A DNA stretch of 24,467 bases from JAADCS01 sp964473735 (GTDB taxonomy: Bacteria; Hydrothermota; Hydrothermia; LBFQ01), in the NCBI GenBank assembly GCA_964473735.1, contig CAYYQD010000022.1:1-24467 (forward strand), written 5' to 3'. Shown here in pieces: positions 6,783 through 13,426 of this stretch; positions within the stretch are counted from its first letter, which is position 1; every line of letters starts with the position of its first letter. Position numbers and translations under genes: made by a program. Below the pieces are notes generated by a model that was given only the letters and a program-made list of their open reading frames with translations, was not told the DNA's origin and did no database searches.

Positions 6783-7760
6783 CTACTCCCCATCTCGCGG
6801 AGGATGGGGTCCGTCGTGAGGGTGAGGNNNNNNNNNNNNNNNNNNNNNNNNNNNNNNNNNNNNNNNNNNNNNNNNNNNNNNNNNNNNNNNNNNNNNNNNN
6901 NNNNNNNNNNNNNNNNNNNNNNNNNNNGGTCCGTCGTGAGGGTGAGGGTGTTCCACCCCTTTGTGCCTCAGAACCACCCGCAGGTCCCCCTCCACTATCC
7001 TGCCCTCAAGGAGACTGCTACCGTCCCCTAAGACTATCCTGCCGGCCTCGTCCATGGGAGCGTCGGTCAGGACCTCACCGCTCAAAACCCTAACATCCAC
7101 GGTGAGTCCTCTACCGAAGAACTCCACATCCACGTCCCCATCTACCACGCTTACGGCCATCCGGGCGAAATTTCCCTTGAGGTCTATACTGCCGTCTACG
7201 GTCTGGGCCACGATCTCACCGTAGTCCCCCTCTAAGGAGATGTCCCCATCAACCACGAAGAGGGCGACGTTAGAACCGGGAGGTACCACGATCCTCTTTC
7301 TACGGTACGTCCCCGGCTTCAGGGGGGAGTCCGGGGAAGTCCTTACCTCTACGTCCCCATCAACCAACCGGACGATGTAGGCGTTCTCGGGTAGATCTAC
7401 GTGTTCCGGTCCGAACTTCTCTATGCCCTCGGCCATCTCGGAGAAGACCTCCCTAAGCCCTTCCGTGCCGGGTACGGGTAAGAATCGGAAGGCCTGAGCG
7501 AGGGACCTGAAGGTCGTGGAGAGTACCCCCATAACCAGATCGGATATGGCCTCGTCAAGGGAGGTCGGTCCCTCCTCCGTGTGCCGGTCTTCCCTCTCCC
7601 TCATTCTCCGACGCCGCCTCGCATTCCATGGGCCTCCCCATCCATATCCCCTCCCTTCGCTTTCCCTCTCCTCTATGGCCTTTATGAGCCTCTCGGCCTC
7701 GTCGGCCGTTATGCGTCCTTCTTCCAGCATCTTCAGGATCCTTCGGATTTCTTCCCTCAT
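6783..7760 (-). CDS. SHOCT-like / DUF4097-type beta-repeat protein, interrupted by an assembly gap
   Basis: The N-terminal 30 residues (MREEIRRILKMLEEGRITADE...) form the short helical SHOCT-like module found at the start of YvlB/DUF4097-type proteins. A basic, Arg-rich linker follows (about residues 36-60). From about residue 125 there are repeated strands of the type 'VDGDVEVRTS', 'VDGDISLEGDYG', 'VDGSIDLKGNF', 'VDGDVDVEFFG', as in the DUF4097 beta-solenoid. No signal peptide or membrane helix is visible, so a cytoplasmic protein, perhaps linked to stress or envelope sensing, is a guess from family members. A 100-N gap lies near the C-terminus, whose flanks encode His/Pro/Asp-rich 'HPHDG' sequence. 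Merging the identical 20-nt flanks gives a 285-residue protein ending 'HPHPHDGPHPPRDGE'. Confidence 0.75.
   Translation of the reverse strand: MREEIRRILKMLEEGRITADEAERLIKAIEERESEGRGYGWGGPWNARRRRRMREREDRHTEEGPTSLDEAISDLVMGVLSTTFRSLAQAFRFLPVPGTEGLREVFSEMAEGIEKFGPEHVDLPENAYIVRLVDGDVEVRTSPDSPLKPGTYRRKRIVVPPGSNVALFVVDGDISLEGDYGEIVAQTVDGSIDLKGNFARMAVSVVDGDVDVEFFGRGLTVDVRVLSGEVLTDAPMDEAGRIVLGDGSSLLEGRIVEGDLRVVLRHKGVEHPHPHDGXXXXXXXXXXXXXXXXXXXXXXXXXXXXXXXXXXPHPHDGPHPPRDGE
6808..6827. repeat. 20-nt direct repeat, left flank of gap
   Basis: GGTCCGTCGTGAGGGTGAGG abuts the N run and is repeated exactly at 6928-6947 on the other side. The pair is either overlapping contig ends or two units of a tandem repeat coding for 'PHPHDG'-type sequence. 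Confidence 0.9.
6828..6927. other. Assembly gap (100 N)
   Basis: One hundred consecutive N form a placeholder of conventional length. Both sides carry the same 20-nt sequence, and collapsing the gap plus one repeat copy removes 120 nt (40 codons) and keeps the reading frame open. Confidence 0.98.
6928..6947. repeat. 20-nt direct repeat, right flank of gap
   Basis: This is an identical copy of the sequence at 6808-6827, starting at the first base after the N run. Confidence 0.9.
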
Positions 7761-7769
7761 GGTGCGAAT

Positions 7770-7775
7770 ATTCTA
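7770..7775 (-). promoter_or_regulatory. -10-like element (TAGAAT) of SHOCT/DUF4097 gene
   Basis: TAGAAT on the minus strand lies 9 nt before the ATG at 7760, in a locally AT-rich 57-bp intergenic stretch (7761-7817). The same stretch has TTGCAA and TTGAAT, but neither sits at a normal -35 distance from this hexamer. Confidence 0.55.
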
Positions 7776-7817
7776 AAGATGAAATTCAACTTTTTGGAGA
7801 TATGATTTGCAACTTTT

Positions 7818-8378
7818 CTAATGCGTCTCCGGATCGGTACCTCCCTCCCGGTTCGGGGGCCACCTCAACACCACGAAACGCCCGTACTCGGACACCTCAA
7901 CGAACCCCCTCCGCAGGTAGTATCCGTAGGCCTCAAGGTCGGGGAAGGTTATGACGTAAGGCTCTTTGCCTGCGGATAGGAGTCTATTCAGGGCCGTATT
8001 CAGGAGGAGGGAGCCGTACCCTCTCCCTTTAAGCGCCGGATCCACCATCAGGAACTCCACCAGACCGACCCCCTCCCCCTCAAGCCATGGGGGAACCCAC
8101 CAGACACCCTTACCCCTTACGTTGAATACGACGGCCACCGTCCCGGCTATCCCCTCCCCCGAGCGCAGTACGAAGACCTCGTCAAACTCCTCCCGTAGGC
8201 GGAACTCTAAGAAGGGCCTATACACCTCCCTGAAGCCTGCGAAGTCGTCGGGAGCGGGCTTGCGGTCAACCCACTCCAGAGCGGGATACCTACCTCCGGT
8301 GCCAGAGTAAACGCGGAAGACGAAGGTAAGGAGGTCCTCAACGCTCCCGATGGGGTCTCTGAGTCTTTCAACCTTCAA
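7818..8378 (-). CDS. GNAT-family N-acetyltransferase
   Basis: The C-terminal part carries the acetyl-CoA-binding GNAT core: 'VGLVEFLMVDPALKGRGYGSLLLNTALNRLL' contains the Q/R-x-x-G-x-G/A motif as 'KGRGYG'. It is followed by a 'YVITFPDLEAYGYYLRRGFVEV' segment, the usual 'A..lYek.GF' part. It should transfer an acetyl group to an amine; the substrate is not evident. Start choice: the open frame runs up to 8480, but that would cross the divergent promoter. The ATG at 8387 lies inside a TAGAAT hexamer (8386-8391), whereas a TTG at 8378 sits exactly 7 nt after it, matching the local leaderless rule. I prefer TTG (186 aa), with ATG 8387 (189 aa) as the alternative. Confidence 0.78.
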   Translation of the reverse strand: MKVERLRDPIGSVEDLLTFVFRVYSGTGGRYPALEWVDRKPAPDDFAGFREVYRPFLEFRLREEFDEVFVLRSGEGIAGTVAVVFNVRGKGVWWVPPWLEGEGVGLVEFLMVDPALKGRGYGSLLLNTALNRLLSAGKEPYVITFPDLEAYGYYLRRGFVEVSEYGRFVVLRWPPNREGGTDPETH

Positions 8379-8385
8379 CTTCCAC

Positions 8386-8391
8386 ATTCTA
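8386..8391 (-). promoter_or_regulatory. -10-like element (TAGAAT) of GNAT gene
   Basis: TAGAAT on the minus strand overlaps the in-frame ATG at 8387-8385 and lies 7 nt before the in-frame TTG at 8378. It therefore argues for a non-ATG start, or for an ATG placed unusually inside the promoter. Confidence 0.5.
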
Positions 8392-8426
8392 TCGTCGCTC
8401 GGGACGGGTGTGAGTGGGGCCATCCT

Positions 8427-8432
8427 TAAAAT
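8427..8432 (+). promoter_or_regulatory. -10-like element (TAAAAT) of secreted repeat protein gene
   Basis: TAAAAT is followed by 7 nt (CCTCTCT) and the ATG at 8440. It is divergent from the GNAT promoter; the two hexamers are 35 bp apart. Confidence 0.58.
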
Positions 8433-8439
8433 CCTCTCT

Positions 8440-9873
8440 ATGTTCCAGCTCGTGCTATCCGCTTTTGTCCCTTTCGCCAAGGGGTACTCCGCCGGCTCCG
8501 ACGTGGTTGACGGCCCGAGTATGTTAGTCCAGAGACACGGTGGAGGGTTCGTCCTGCGGGCGGCCCGCTATAAGATCTCCACGTCCGAGTACGACGGCGC
8601 CCTCCTATCTCTGGACGGTGCGGGGGAGCTGCTCTGGGCCCGGAGGTACGGTTGGGATACGGATCACGAGTACCTCTACGGTATAGCCTACCTGCCCGAC
8701 GGGTACGCCTTAGCCGGATACACGCAGTCCTGGAGCGGGGGGTACAACGTGTGGGCTCTGAAGGTGGATTCCGCGGGAGACCCCGTGTGGAGCTCCGTTC
8801 TGGGTACGTCAAGTACGGACATGGGACACTACGTCCTCTCCACGTCCGACGGCGGTCTCCTCGTCACGGGATACACCTACGCTGTGGGTGGAGGGGACGC
8901 CATAGCCATAAAGCTGGACTCAACTGGAGGGGTTGAGTGGGCCGTAAGGTGGGGGGGATCCGGCCTTGACAAGGCGTACGCTGCGGTAGAGGTCCCGGGA
9001 GGCTACCTCATAACGGGTTTCTACGACTACTCCTCCCCCAAAGTCTTCCTCATAAAGATAGGATACGACGGCTCCCTCGGGTGGTTCCAGACCTACGACG
9101 CAGGGGTACCGTCAAAGGGGTACGGGATGGCCGTATCGGGAGGAGACGTGTATATAGCCGGGCAGATAGGCTCCTACAGCTCCTCCGACGCCCTCCTGCT
9201 CAGGGTAGATACTGGAGGGACCTTCGTGGGGGCGCGCTCCTACGATTTCAACGGGGACGAGGACCTGCTCTACGGCCTGATAACCTACAACGGAGGCGTG
9301 GTGGCCTCCGGAACGGCCCGGTACGACTCCTACGACGCCCTGATGCTCAGGACGACGGCCACGGGGGATGTGGTATGGGCTAAGAGGCTTGACTACGGAT
9401 GGGACGAAGGGTACGACGTCCTCCCCATCGCCGGGGGTTTCGCCTTCGGCTTCGGATCGGGAGCCTACAACTCCGTAGCCGTAACGGACACGGGCGGGAC
9501 GGCGTTAGGGTGTGTGGCCGACGCGCTTCCCACGGTAGGAACCTTAACCTTCTCAGCCTCAACCCCTTCTGACTTCACCTTCTCCTCCCTCTCCCTGACC
9601 GTCAACGTAAGGACTTTACCCGACACCGCCTCCTTCGTGCCTACGAGGCTGGACCTCTGCCCTCTGGCCTTGTCCGAGAAAGGAGGGTGCTCCCGCGTAG
9701 CGTGGGAGGTGGGGCGCGGCAGCATCACGTTCCGCTCCCCCGTAGCGACCCGGGTGGTCGTATACGGTACCGACGGTAGGGAGGTCTTCAACGGAGAAGT
9801 TAACGGCACGCTCACCCTGCACCTAAGGCCGGGGGTGTATATCTGGAGGGGGGGAAGGGCCGTGGTAAGGTGA
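8440..9873 (+). CDS. Secreted beta-propeller-like repeat protein with Por-type C-terminal sorting tail
   Basis: I start this protein (477 aa) at the ATG at 8440: it gives a signal peptide (MFQLVLSAFVPFAKGYSAG) and has TAAAAT 7 nt upstream. The first 90 in-frame bases of the longer open frame lie across the promoter. The body has about six repeats of roughly 45-50 residues of the form 'GYT...DAIAIKLDSTGGVEWA' (also 'YNVWALKVDSAGDPVW', 'DALLLRVDTGG', 'DALMLRTTATGDVVWAKR'), as in secreted propeller-like repeat proteins. The last 45 residues ('RVVVYGTDGREVFNGEV' to 'LRPGVYIWRGGRAVVR') match a type A T9SS/Por sorting domain, so export to the cell surface is likely. Its 3' end overlaps convergent lpxB by 51 bp. 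Confidence 0.76.
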   Translation: MFQLVLSAFVPFAKGYSAGSDVVDGPSMLVQRHGGGFVLRAARYKISTSEYDGALLSLDGAGELLWARRYGWDTDHEYLYGIAYLPDGYALAGYTQSWSGGYNVWALKVDSAGDPVWSSVLGTSSTDMGHYVLSTSDGGLLVTGYTYAVGGGDAIAIKLDSTGGVEWAVRWGGSGLDKAYAAVEVPGGYLITGFYDYSSPKVFLIKIGYDGSLGWFQTYDAGVPSKGYGMAVSGGDVYIAGQIGSYSSSDALLLRVDTGGTFVGARSYDFNGDEDLLYGLITYNGGVVASGTARYDSYDALMLRTTATGDVVWAKRLDYGWDEGYDVLPIAGGFAFGFGSGAYNSVAVTDTGGTALGCVADALPTVGTLTFSASTPSDFTFSSLSLTVNVRTLPDTASFVPTRLDLCPLALSEKGGCSRVAWEVGRGSITFRSPVATRVVVYGTDGREVFNGEVNGTLTLHLRPGVYIWRGGRAVVR

Positions 9874-10917
9874 CCGGGAGCCGTAGGCTAAGAGGGAGAA
9901 GGCCCGGGCTACCCTGTCCTCGTTCAGGGCCTCCCTGACCCTCATCAACTTCCTCCCAACCTCCTCCCTGGTCTCGTATAGGTGCAATACGTCCCGTGCT
10001 ACCTTGCGGGGGTCTATGTGCTGCACGTACTCCGGATATACCCTCTCCCCCAGTATTATGTTGGGTAGGCTTATACACCGGGTCTTAACCAGAAATCTGC
10101 CCAACCACCACGATACCTCCGACAGGGCGTATAGAACTACAGCCGGCTTACCCTCAACGGCCGCCTCAAGGGTGGCGGTGCCAGAGGCCATGACTAAGAC
10201 GTCGCTTGAGGCTATAACCTCTCTGCCCATTCCGACTACCCCCTCCGCCCCCTCAAGGGGCAGGTCCCTCCCGTCCGGCAGGGAGAAGAGGAACCGGACG
10301 TCCTTCCTCTCCGCCCGTATCTGTCTGGCTATCCGCACCATCCTCGGTAGCAACCTCCTGACCTCGTCCTCCCGGGAGCCGGGGAGGAAACCTACCGTGA
10401 ATCTGTCCCCTCTGAAGGCCCCCCTACCCCGTACGGAGGCGACCGGGTGCCCGACGAAGTAGGCCCTAACCCCGTAGGACCTGAGAAAGGGCTCCTCAAA
10501 GGGCAGAACCACCATCACCCCGTCAAGGCGGGCTAAGTGCCTTACCCTCCACTTCCCCCACGCCCAGACCTGCGGAGCGATGTAGTATATCACCCTCCTG
10601 CCGTACTCCTTCAGCTTGAGGGCTACGGGGAGGTTAAAACCGGGGAAATCCACGGCTAAGAAGATGTCGCTCTTTAAGGCCTCCCGCAGTACTAAGGAAC
10701 GGAGGCGGTTTATCTTTCCTATCTTCCTCAGAGCCTCCTGAAAACCCACTACGGCAACGTCCGAAGGATCCGCTATCACCTCCACCCCGGCACTTCGTAG
10801 GCCCTCTCCCCCCATTCCCACGAAGGTTATGTCTGGAAAGCGCTCCCTTATGCGTCTGACGACGTAGGCGGCGTTCTGGTCCCCCGACCTCTCCCCCGTG
10901 GATACGAACACCCTCAT
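9823..10917 (-). CDS. lpxB: Lipid-A-disaccharide synthase LpxB
   Basis: The 364-residue protein has the LpxB (GT19) motif series: 'STGERSGDQNAA' (6-17), 'VDFPGFNLPVA', 'YYIAPQVWAWGKWR', 'YFVGHPVAS', 'GFLPGSREDEVRRLLP' and 'VMASGTATLEAAV'. It condenses UDP-2,3-diacylglucosamine with lipid X to form the lipid A disaccharide at the inner membrane. The last 16 residues (SPYHGPSPPPDIHPRP) are low-complexity and are encoded opposite the 3' end of the convergent secreted-protein gene, a 51-bp overlap. The ATG overlaps the stop of the GWxTD gene (ATGA, 10914-10917), so translation is probably coupled to it. lpxA and lpxD are not in the window. Confidence 0.95.
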   Translation of the reverse strand: MRVFVSTGERSGDQNAAYVVRRIRERFPDITFVGMGGEGLRSAGVEVIADPSDVAVVGFQEALRKIGKINRLRSLVLREALKSDIFLAVDFPGFNLPVALKLKEYGRRVIYYIAPQVWAWGKWRVRHLARLDGVMVVLPFEEPFLRSYGVRAYFVGHPVASVRGRGAFRGDRFTVGFLPGSREDEVRRLLPRMVRIARQIRAERKDVRFLFSLPDGRDLPLEGAEGVVGMGREVIASSDVLVMASGTATLEAAVEGKPAVVLYALSEVSWWLGRFLVKTRCISLPNIILGERVYPEYVQHIDPRKVARDVLHLYETREEVGRKLMRVREALNEDRVARAFSLLAYGSRSPYHGPSPPPDIHPRP

Positions 10918-12050
10918 TCGTCCCAGCCGCCCCCTTCGTCAAAGTCTAAAGAGGGCATTACGTTCCGGGATCTGAAGGTGGGCTCCTCCGGATCGTCGGT
11001 CTTTACCAGAACGTACTCCCCGGTTCCTATGGGGTCGTAGAAGTAGTAGGTGTATCCTCCCCCGGTGTAATATACCCACTTTATGTACGGGCGACTACCC
11101 TCGCTCAGGTCCACCTGCGTTATCTCGTCGGGCTTTCCCCGTTTTATGTATATCCTGCCCATGTCCGTATATCTCCCCAGACGGTTGGGGGTTGAGAAGG
11201 CGCTGTCGGCGTAGACCACCCTGCGTCGGAACTCCCTGTAGAAGTCGTCCCCCCGTTTCTGCCAGAACCTGCGCAGGAAGTTTATCCTCTCGCGTAGGTC
11301 GGTCAGACGTCGGAACTCCCTCAGCTCCTCTTCGGTCGCTATGTAATCTATGAAGGAGGCTATGTTGTCCCCGTACTTGGAAACTATGAACGGTCTGTTG
11401 AAGGTGACCTCCTCTCCGAGCGTGGGGGATACGATACTGACCTTCAGGGAGTAATCTCCCTCCTTCAGGTCCCATATCGGCAGGCTCACGGCCAACTTCC
11501 CGGTATGTTTGAAGGTCTTTGGAGGGACTATGGCCACCTCCTCACCCCCTTGGGTTATCGCTCCAGTTATTATGAAGGAGGAGTCGGATAGGGCCTCAAG
11601 GTAGAAGTTCAGGTACCCGTAAAATATACAGGTGAAACACGGCCTTATAAAGAGGCTGTCCCGCTTGAACAGGGCGGAGGGGTCGTTGTGGGATATTCGG
11701 TAAGCGAGGACAAGGGAAGAGGTCTTAAGCTCACCGTATCCCCTGACCTTACTCCTGAAGGTGTAGGTCTCTTTTCCGAGCTTCACCTGTCCGCTCAGGT
11801 CCGATTCGTCCCACGGTATCGCCCCCTCGTAAAACAGGAAGACGTCCTTTGAACCTTTGAGGTCGTTCGCAAAGCTATCCACGAAGGGTTGCTTGTCCCG
11901 GGAGGAGAACTTCAGATTTACCTTAACCTTACCCTTTAGACTTCTGTCGGAGGTCAGATGCAGGGCCACGACCACGTACCGGAGTTTGTCGTTTATAGGA
12001 AACCACACCGGGTTCGCCTCAACTTTGACGAACGTTATCAATGCCAGCAT
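10914..12050 (-). CDS. GWxTD-domain protein
   Basis: The 378-residue protein has a weak signal-like N-terminus (MLALITFVKVEANP), a beta-rich N-terminal half and a C-terminal GWxTD domain: 'YIATEEELREFRRLTDLRERINFLRRFWQKR' (about 241-271) leading to 'GRYTDMGRIYIKRGKPDEI', then a 'WVYYTGGGYTYYFYD' strand. The eponymous GW-x-TD here reads GRYTD, so the Trp is replaced. The domain occurs in envelope-associated or exported proteins of several diderm phyla; its biochemical role is not established. It lies between lpxC-fabZ (23 bp gap) and lpxB (ATGA overlap) on the same strand, which hints at a role connected with outer-membrane or lipid A biogenesis, but that is inference. TAGAAT lies 9 nt before its ATG, so it may also be transcribed independently of lpxC-fabZ. 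Confidence 0.8.
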   Translation of the reverse strand: MLALITFVKVEANPVWFPINDKLRYVVVALHLTSDRSLKGKVKVNLKFSSRDKQPFVDSFANDLKGSKDVFLFYEGAIPWDESDLSGQVKLGKETYTFRSKVRGYGELKTSSLVLAYRISHNDPSALFKRDSLFIRPCFTCIFYGYLNFYLEALSDSSFIITGAITQGGEEVAIVPPKTFKHTGKLAVSLPIWDLKEGDYSLKVSIVSPTLGEEVTFNRPFIVSKYGDNIASFIDYIATEEELREFRRLTDLRERINFLRRFWQKRGDDFYREFRRRVVYADSAFSTPNRLGRYTDMGRIYIKRGKPDEITQVDLSEGSRPYIKWVYYTGGGYTYYFYDPIGTGEYVLVKTDDPEEPTFRSRNVMPSLDFDEGGGWDE

Positions 12051-12059
12051 CTCGTCCCT

Positions 12060-12065
12060 ATTCTA
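12060..12065 (-). promoter_or_regulatory. -10-like element (TAGAAT) of GWxTD-lpxB unit
   Basis: TAGAAT on the minus strand ends 9 nt before the ATG at 12050, inside the 23-bp gap after lpxC-fabZ. This suggests an additional promoter for GWxTD-lpxB. Confidence 0.5.
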
Positions 12066-12073
12066 AGGACGAT

Positions 12074-13315
12074 TCACGTCCCCCCTCTCGGGACGAAGGT
12101 GGCTATCATAACGGCCTCGGCGGTCAGGTCCCCATCCACAAAGGCCCTACCCCTCGCCTTGGCCAACCTGCCCCCGAACCTCAGGAGGGTGGCCTCCAGA
12201 ATCAGGGTATCTCCCGGCCTTACCACCCTGCGGAAACGGACGTTCTCTATGCCTGCAAAGAGAGGCAGGACGTCCCCCTTTCCCATCTCCCTTAGCTTGT
12301 GGGCTAAACCCACACCGGCCACCTGTGCTAAGGCTTCCACCTGCAGTACTCCGGGCATTATGGGGTCCTCGGGAAAGTGTCCGTTGAAGAAGTCCTCGTT
12401 GAACGTGACGTTCTTTACTCCCACGATCCTCCTGTCGTCCATGTGGATTATCCTATCCACCAGAAGGAAGGGATAGCGGTGGGGGAGGAGGGATAGTATT
12501 TCCTTCACGTCCATCCCCCTACCCCATATTCCCTCCTCGTACAGCTTCCGTGCGAAGGAGGTGTGGGCGGAGTGTCCCCCTCTGAAGACTACGTAGTGTC
12601 CGTCTATTCTCTTTCCCGTCAGGGCAAGGTCCCCTAAAAAGTCAAGGACCTTATGGCGTACGGCCTCGTCCGGAACGCGCTCGTTCTTAGGGCCGTCCTC
12701 CGTGAGAATCAGAGCGTTGTTCAAACTTCCCCCCCGAGCCAGACCTTTTGCTATCAGGTCCTTCACCTCCTCCTCAAAGGCGAAGGTTCGGGCGGGGGCT
12801 ATCTCCTTCAGGTACGTCTCAGGTGTTATCTCCACATCAATGAAAGCGCTGTACCTAACCGGTGAGGAGTACTCTATGGCGTAGGACACCCGTAGCCCAT
12901 CGTAGGGCATCCCCCTTATCTCCGCTCCACCTTCGGAATACTCCACGGGTAGTTTCAGGACGTAGCGATGACCCTCGGCTTCCTCGGATTCCTCGTATAT
13001 GGCCGTGGCAAACTCAAGGGCGGAGCCGTCCAATGCCGGGACCTCCGGTCCGGATACCTCTATCTCGGCCCCCACCACGCGCAACCCGTACAGGGCCGAC
13101 AGCAGGTGCTCAACGGTCATGATCCGCACTTCCCCGGCGCACAGGGAGGTGTTCCGGGTGGTGTCGCAGACGTTCTCGTAAAGTGCGGGTACTCTGACGC
13201 CATCCTTTACGAAGGTGTATCCTTCCTCCGCCGGACGTACGGTCACCTCCGCCATCTCCCCCGTATGCAATCCTCTTCCCCTGAAGCTTAAAGTACCTTT
13301 TAGCCTGCGAAACAT
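12074..13315 (-). CDS. lpxC/fabZ: Bifunctional UDP-3-O-acyl-GlcNAc deacetylase / 3-hydroxyacyl-ACP dehydratase (LpxC-FabZ fusion)
   Basis: This is one 413-residue frame. Residues 1-262 are LpxC: 'GRGLHTGE' (13-20), 'MTVEHLLSALYGL' (66-78, Glu69 and zinc ligand His70), 'RHKVLDFLGDL' (220-230, zinc ligands His221 and Asp225), and 'GGHSAH' (246-251) with the catalytic His248. Residues 269-413 are a FabZ hot-dog domain: 'LLPHRYPFLLVDRI' (277-290), 'FFNGHFPEDPIMPGVLQVEALAQ' with His313 and Glu327. LpxC performs the committed, zinc-dependent step of lipid A synthesis; FabZ dehydrates 3-hydroxyacyl-ACP and competes for the same acyl pool, so a fusion could balance the two. Fused LpxC-FabZ is known from Bacteroidetes/Chlorobi and related groups. 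TAGAAT lies 6 nt before the ATG. Confidence 0.96.
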   Translation of the reverse strand: MFRRLKGTLSFRGRGLHTGEMAEVTVRPAEEGYTFVKDGVRVPALYENVCDTTRNTSLCAGEVRIMTVEHLLSALYGLRVVGAEIEVSGPEVPALDGSALEFATAIYEESEEAEGHRYVLKLPVEYSEGGAEIRGMPYDGLRVSYAIEYSSPVRYSAFIDVEITPETYLKEIAPARTFAFEEEVKDLIAKGLARGGSLNNALILTEDGPKNERVPDEAVRHKVLDFLGDLALTGKRIDGHYVVFRGGHSAHTSFARKLYEEGIWGRGMDVKEILSLLPHRYPFLLVDRIIHMDDRRIVGVKNVTFNEDFFNGHFPEDPIMPGVLQVEALAQVAGVGLAHKLREMGKGDVLPLFAGIENVRFRRVVRPGDTLILEATLLRFGGRLAKARGRAFVDGDLTAEAVMIATFVPRGGT

Positions 13316-13321
13316 CGCCCC

Positions 13322-13327
13322 ATTCTA
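13322..13327 (-). promoter_or_regulatory. -10-like element (TAGAAT) of lpxC-fabZ
   Basis: TAGAAT on the minus strand is 6 nt before the ATG at 13315. The 111-bp divergent region up to ribE also holds a small hairpin (CGTGC/GCACG, 13351-13364). I see no FMN riboswitch there. Confidence 0.55.
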
Positions 13328-13413
13328 AGGAGGGATCCGGAGATAAGAAGCGTGCGTTTGCACGGGATGGGGGAGGCGACGCCACAACCGGACAAAACCT
13401 TCCCGTACAGGTA

Positions 13414-13419
13414 TAGAAT
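13414..13419 (+). promoter_or_regulatory. -10-like element (TAGAAT) of ribE operon
   Basis: TAGAAT is followed by 7 nt (ACCTTCG) and the GTG start of ribE at 13427. This fixes the ribE start and predicts a leaderless transcript. There is no room for an RFN (FMN riboswitch) leader downstream of it. Confidence 0.63.
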
Positions 13420-13426
13420 ACCTTCG

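Noticed and set aside
6828..6927. Reading frames drawn through the N run on the plus strand
   Set aside because: They consist of unknown bases joined to shadows of the SHOCT/DUF4097 gene and have no coding support.
13316..13426. FMN (RFN) riboswitch upstream of ribE
   Set aside because: The -10-like box lies 7 nt before the GTG, so no leader is transcribed, and the RFN consensus segments are not visible in the 111 bp.
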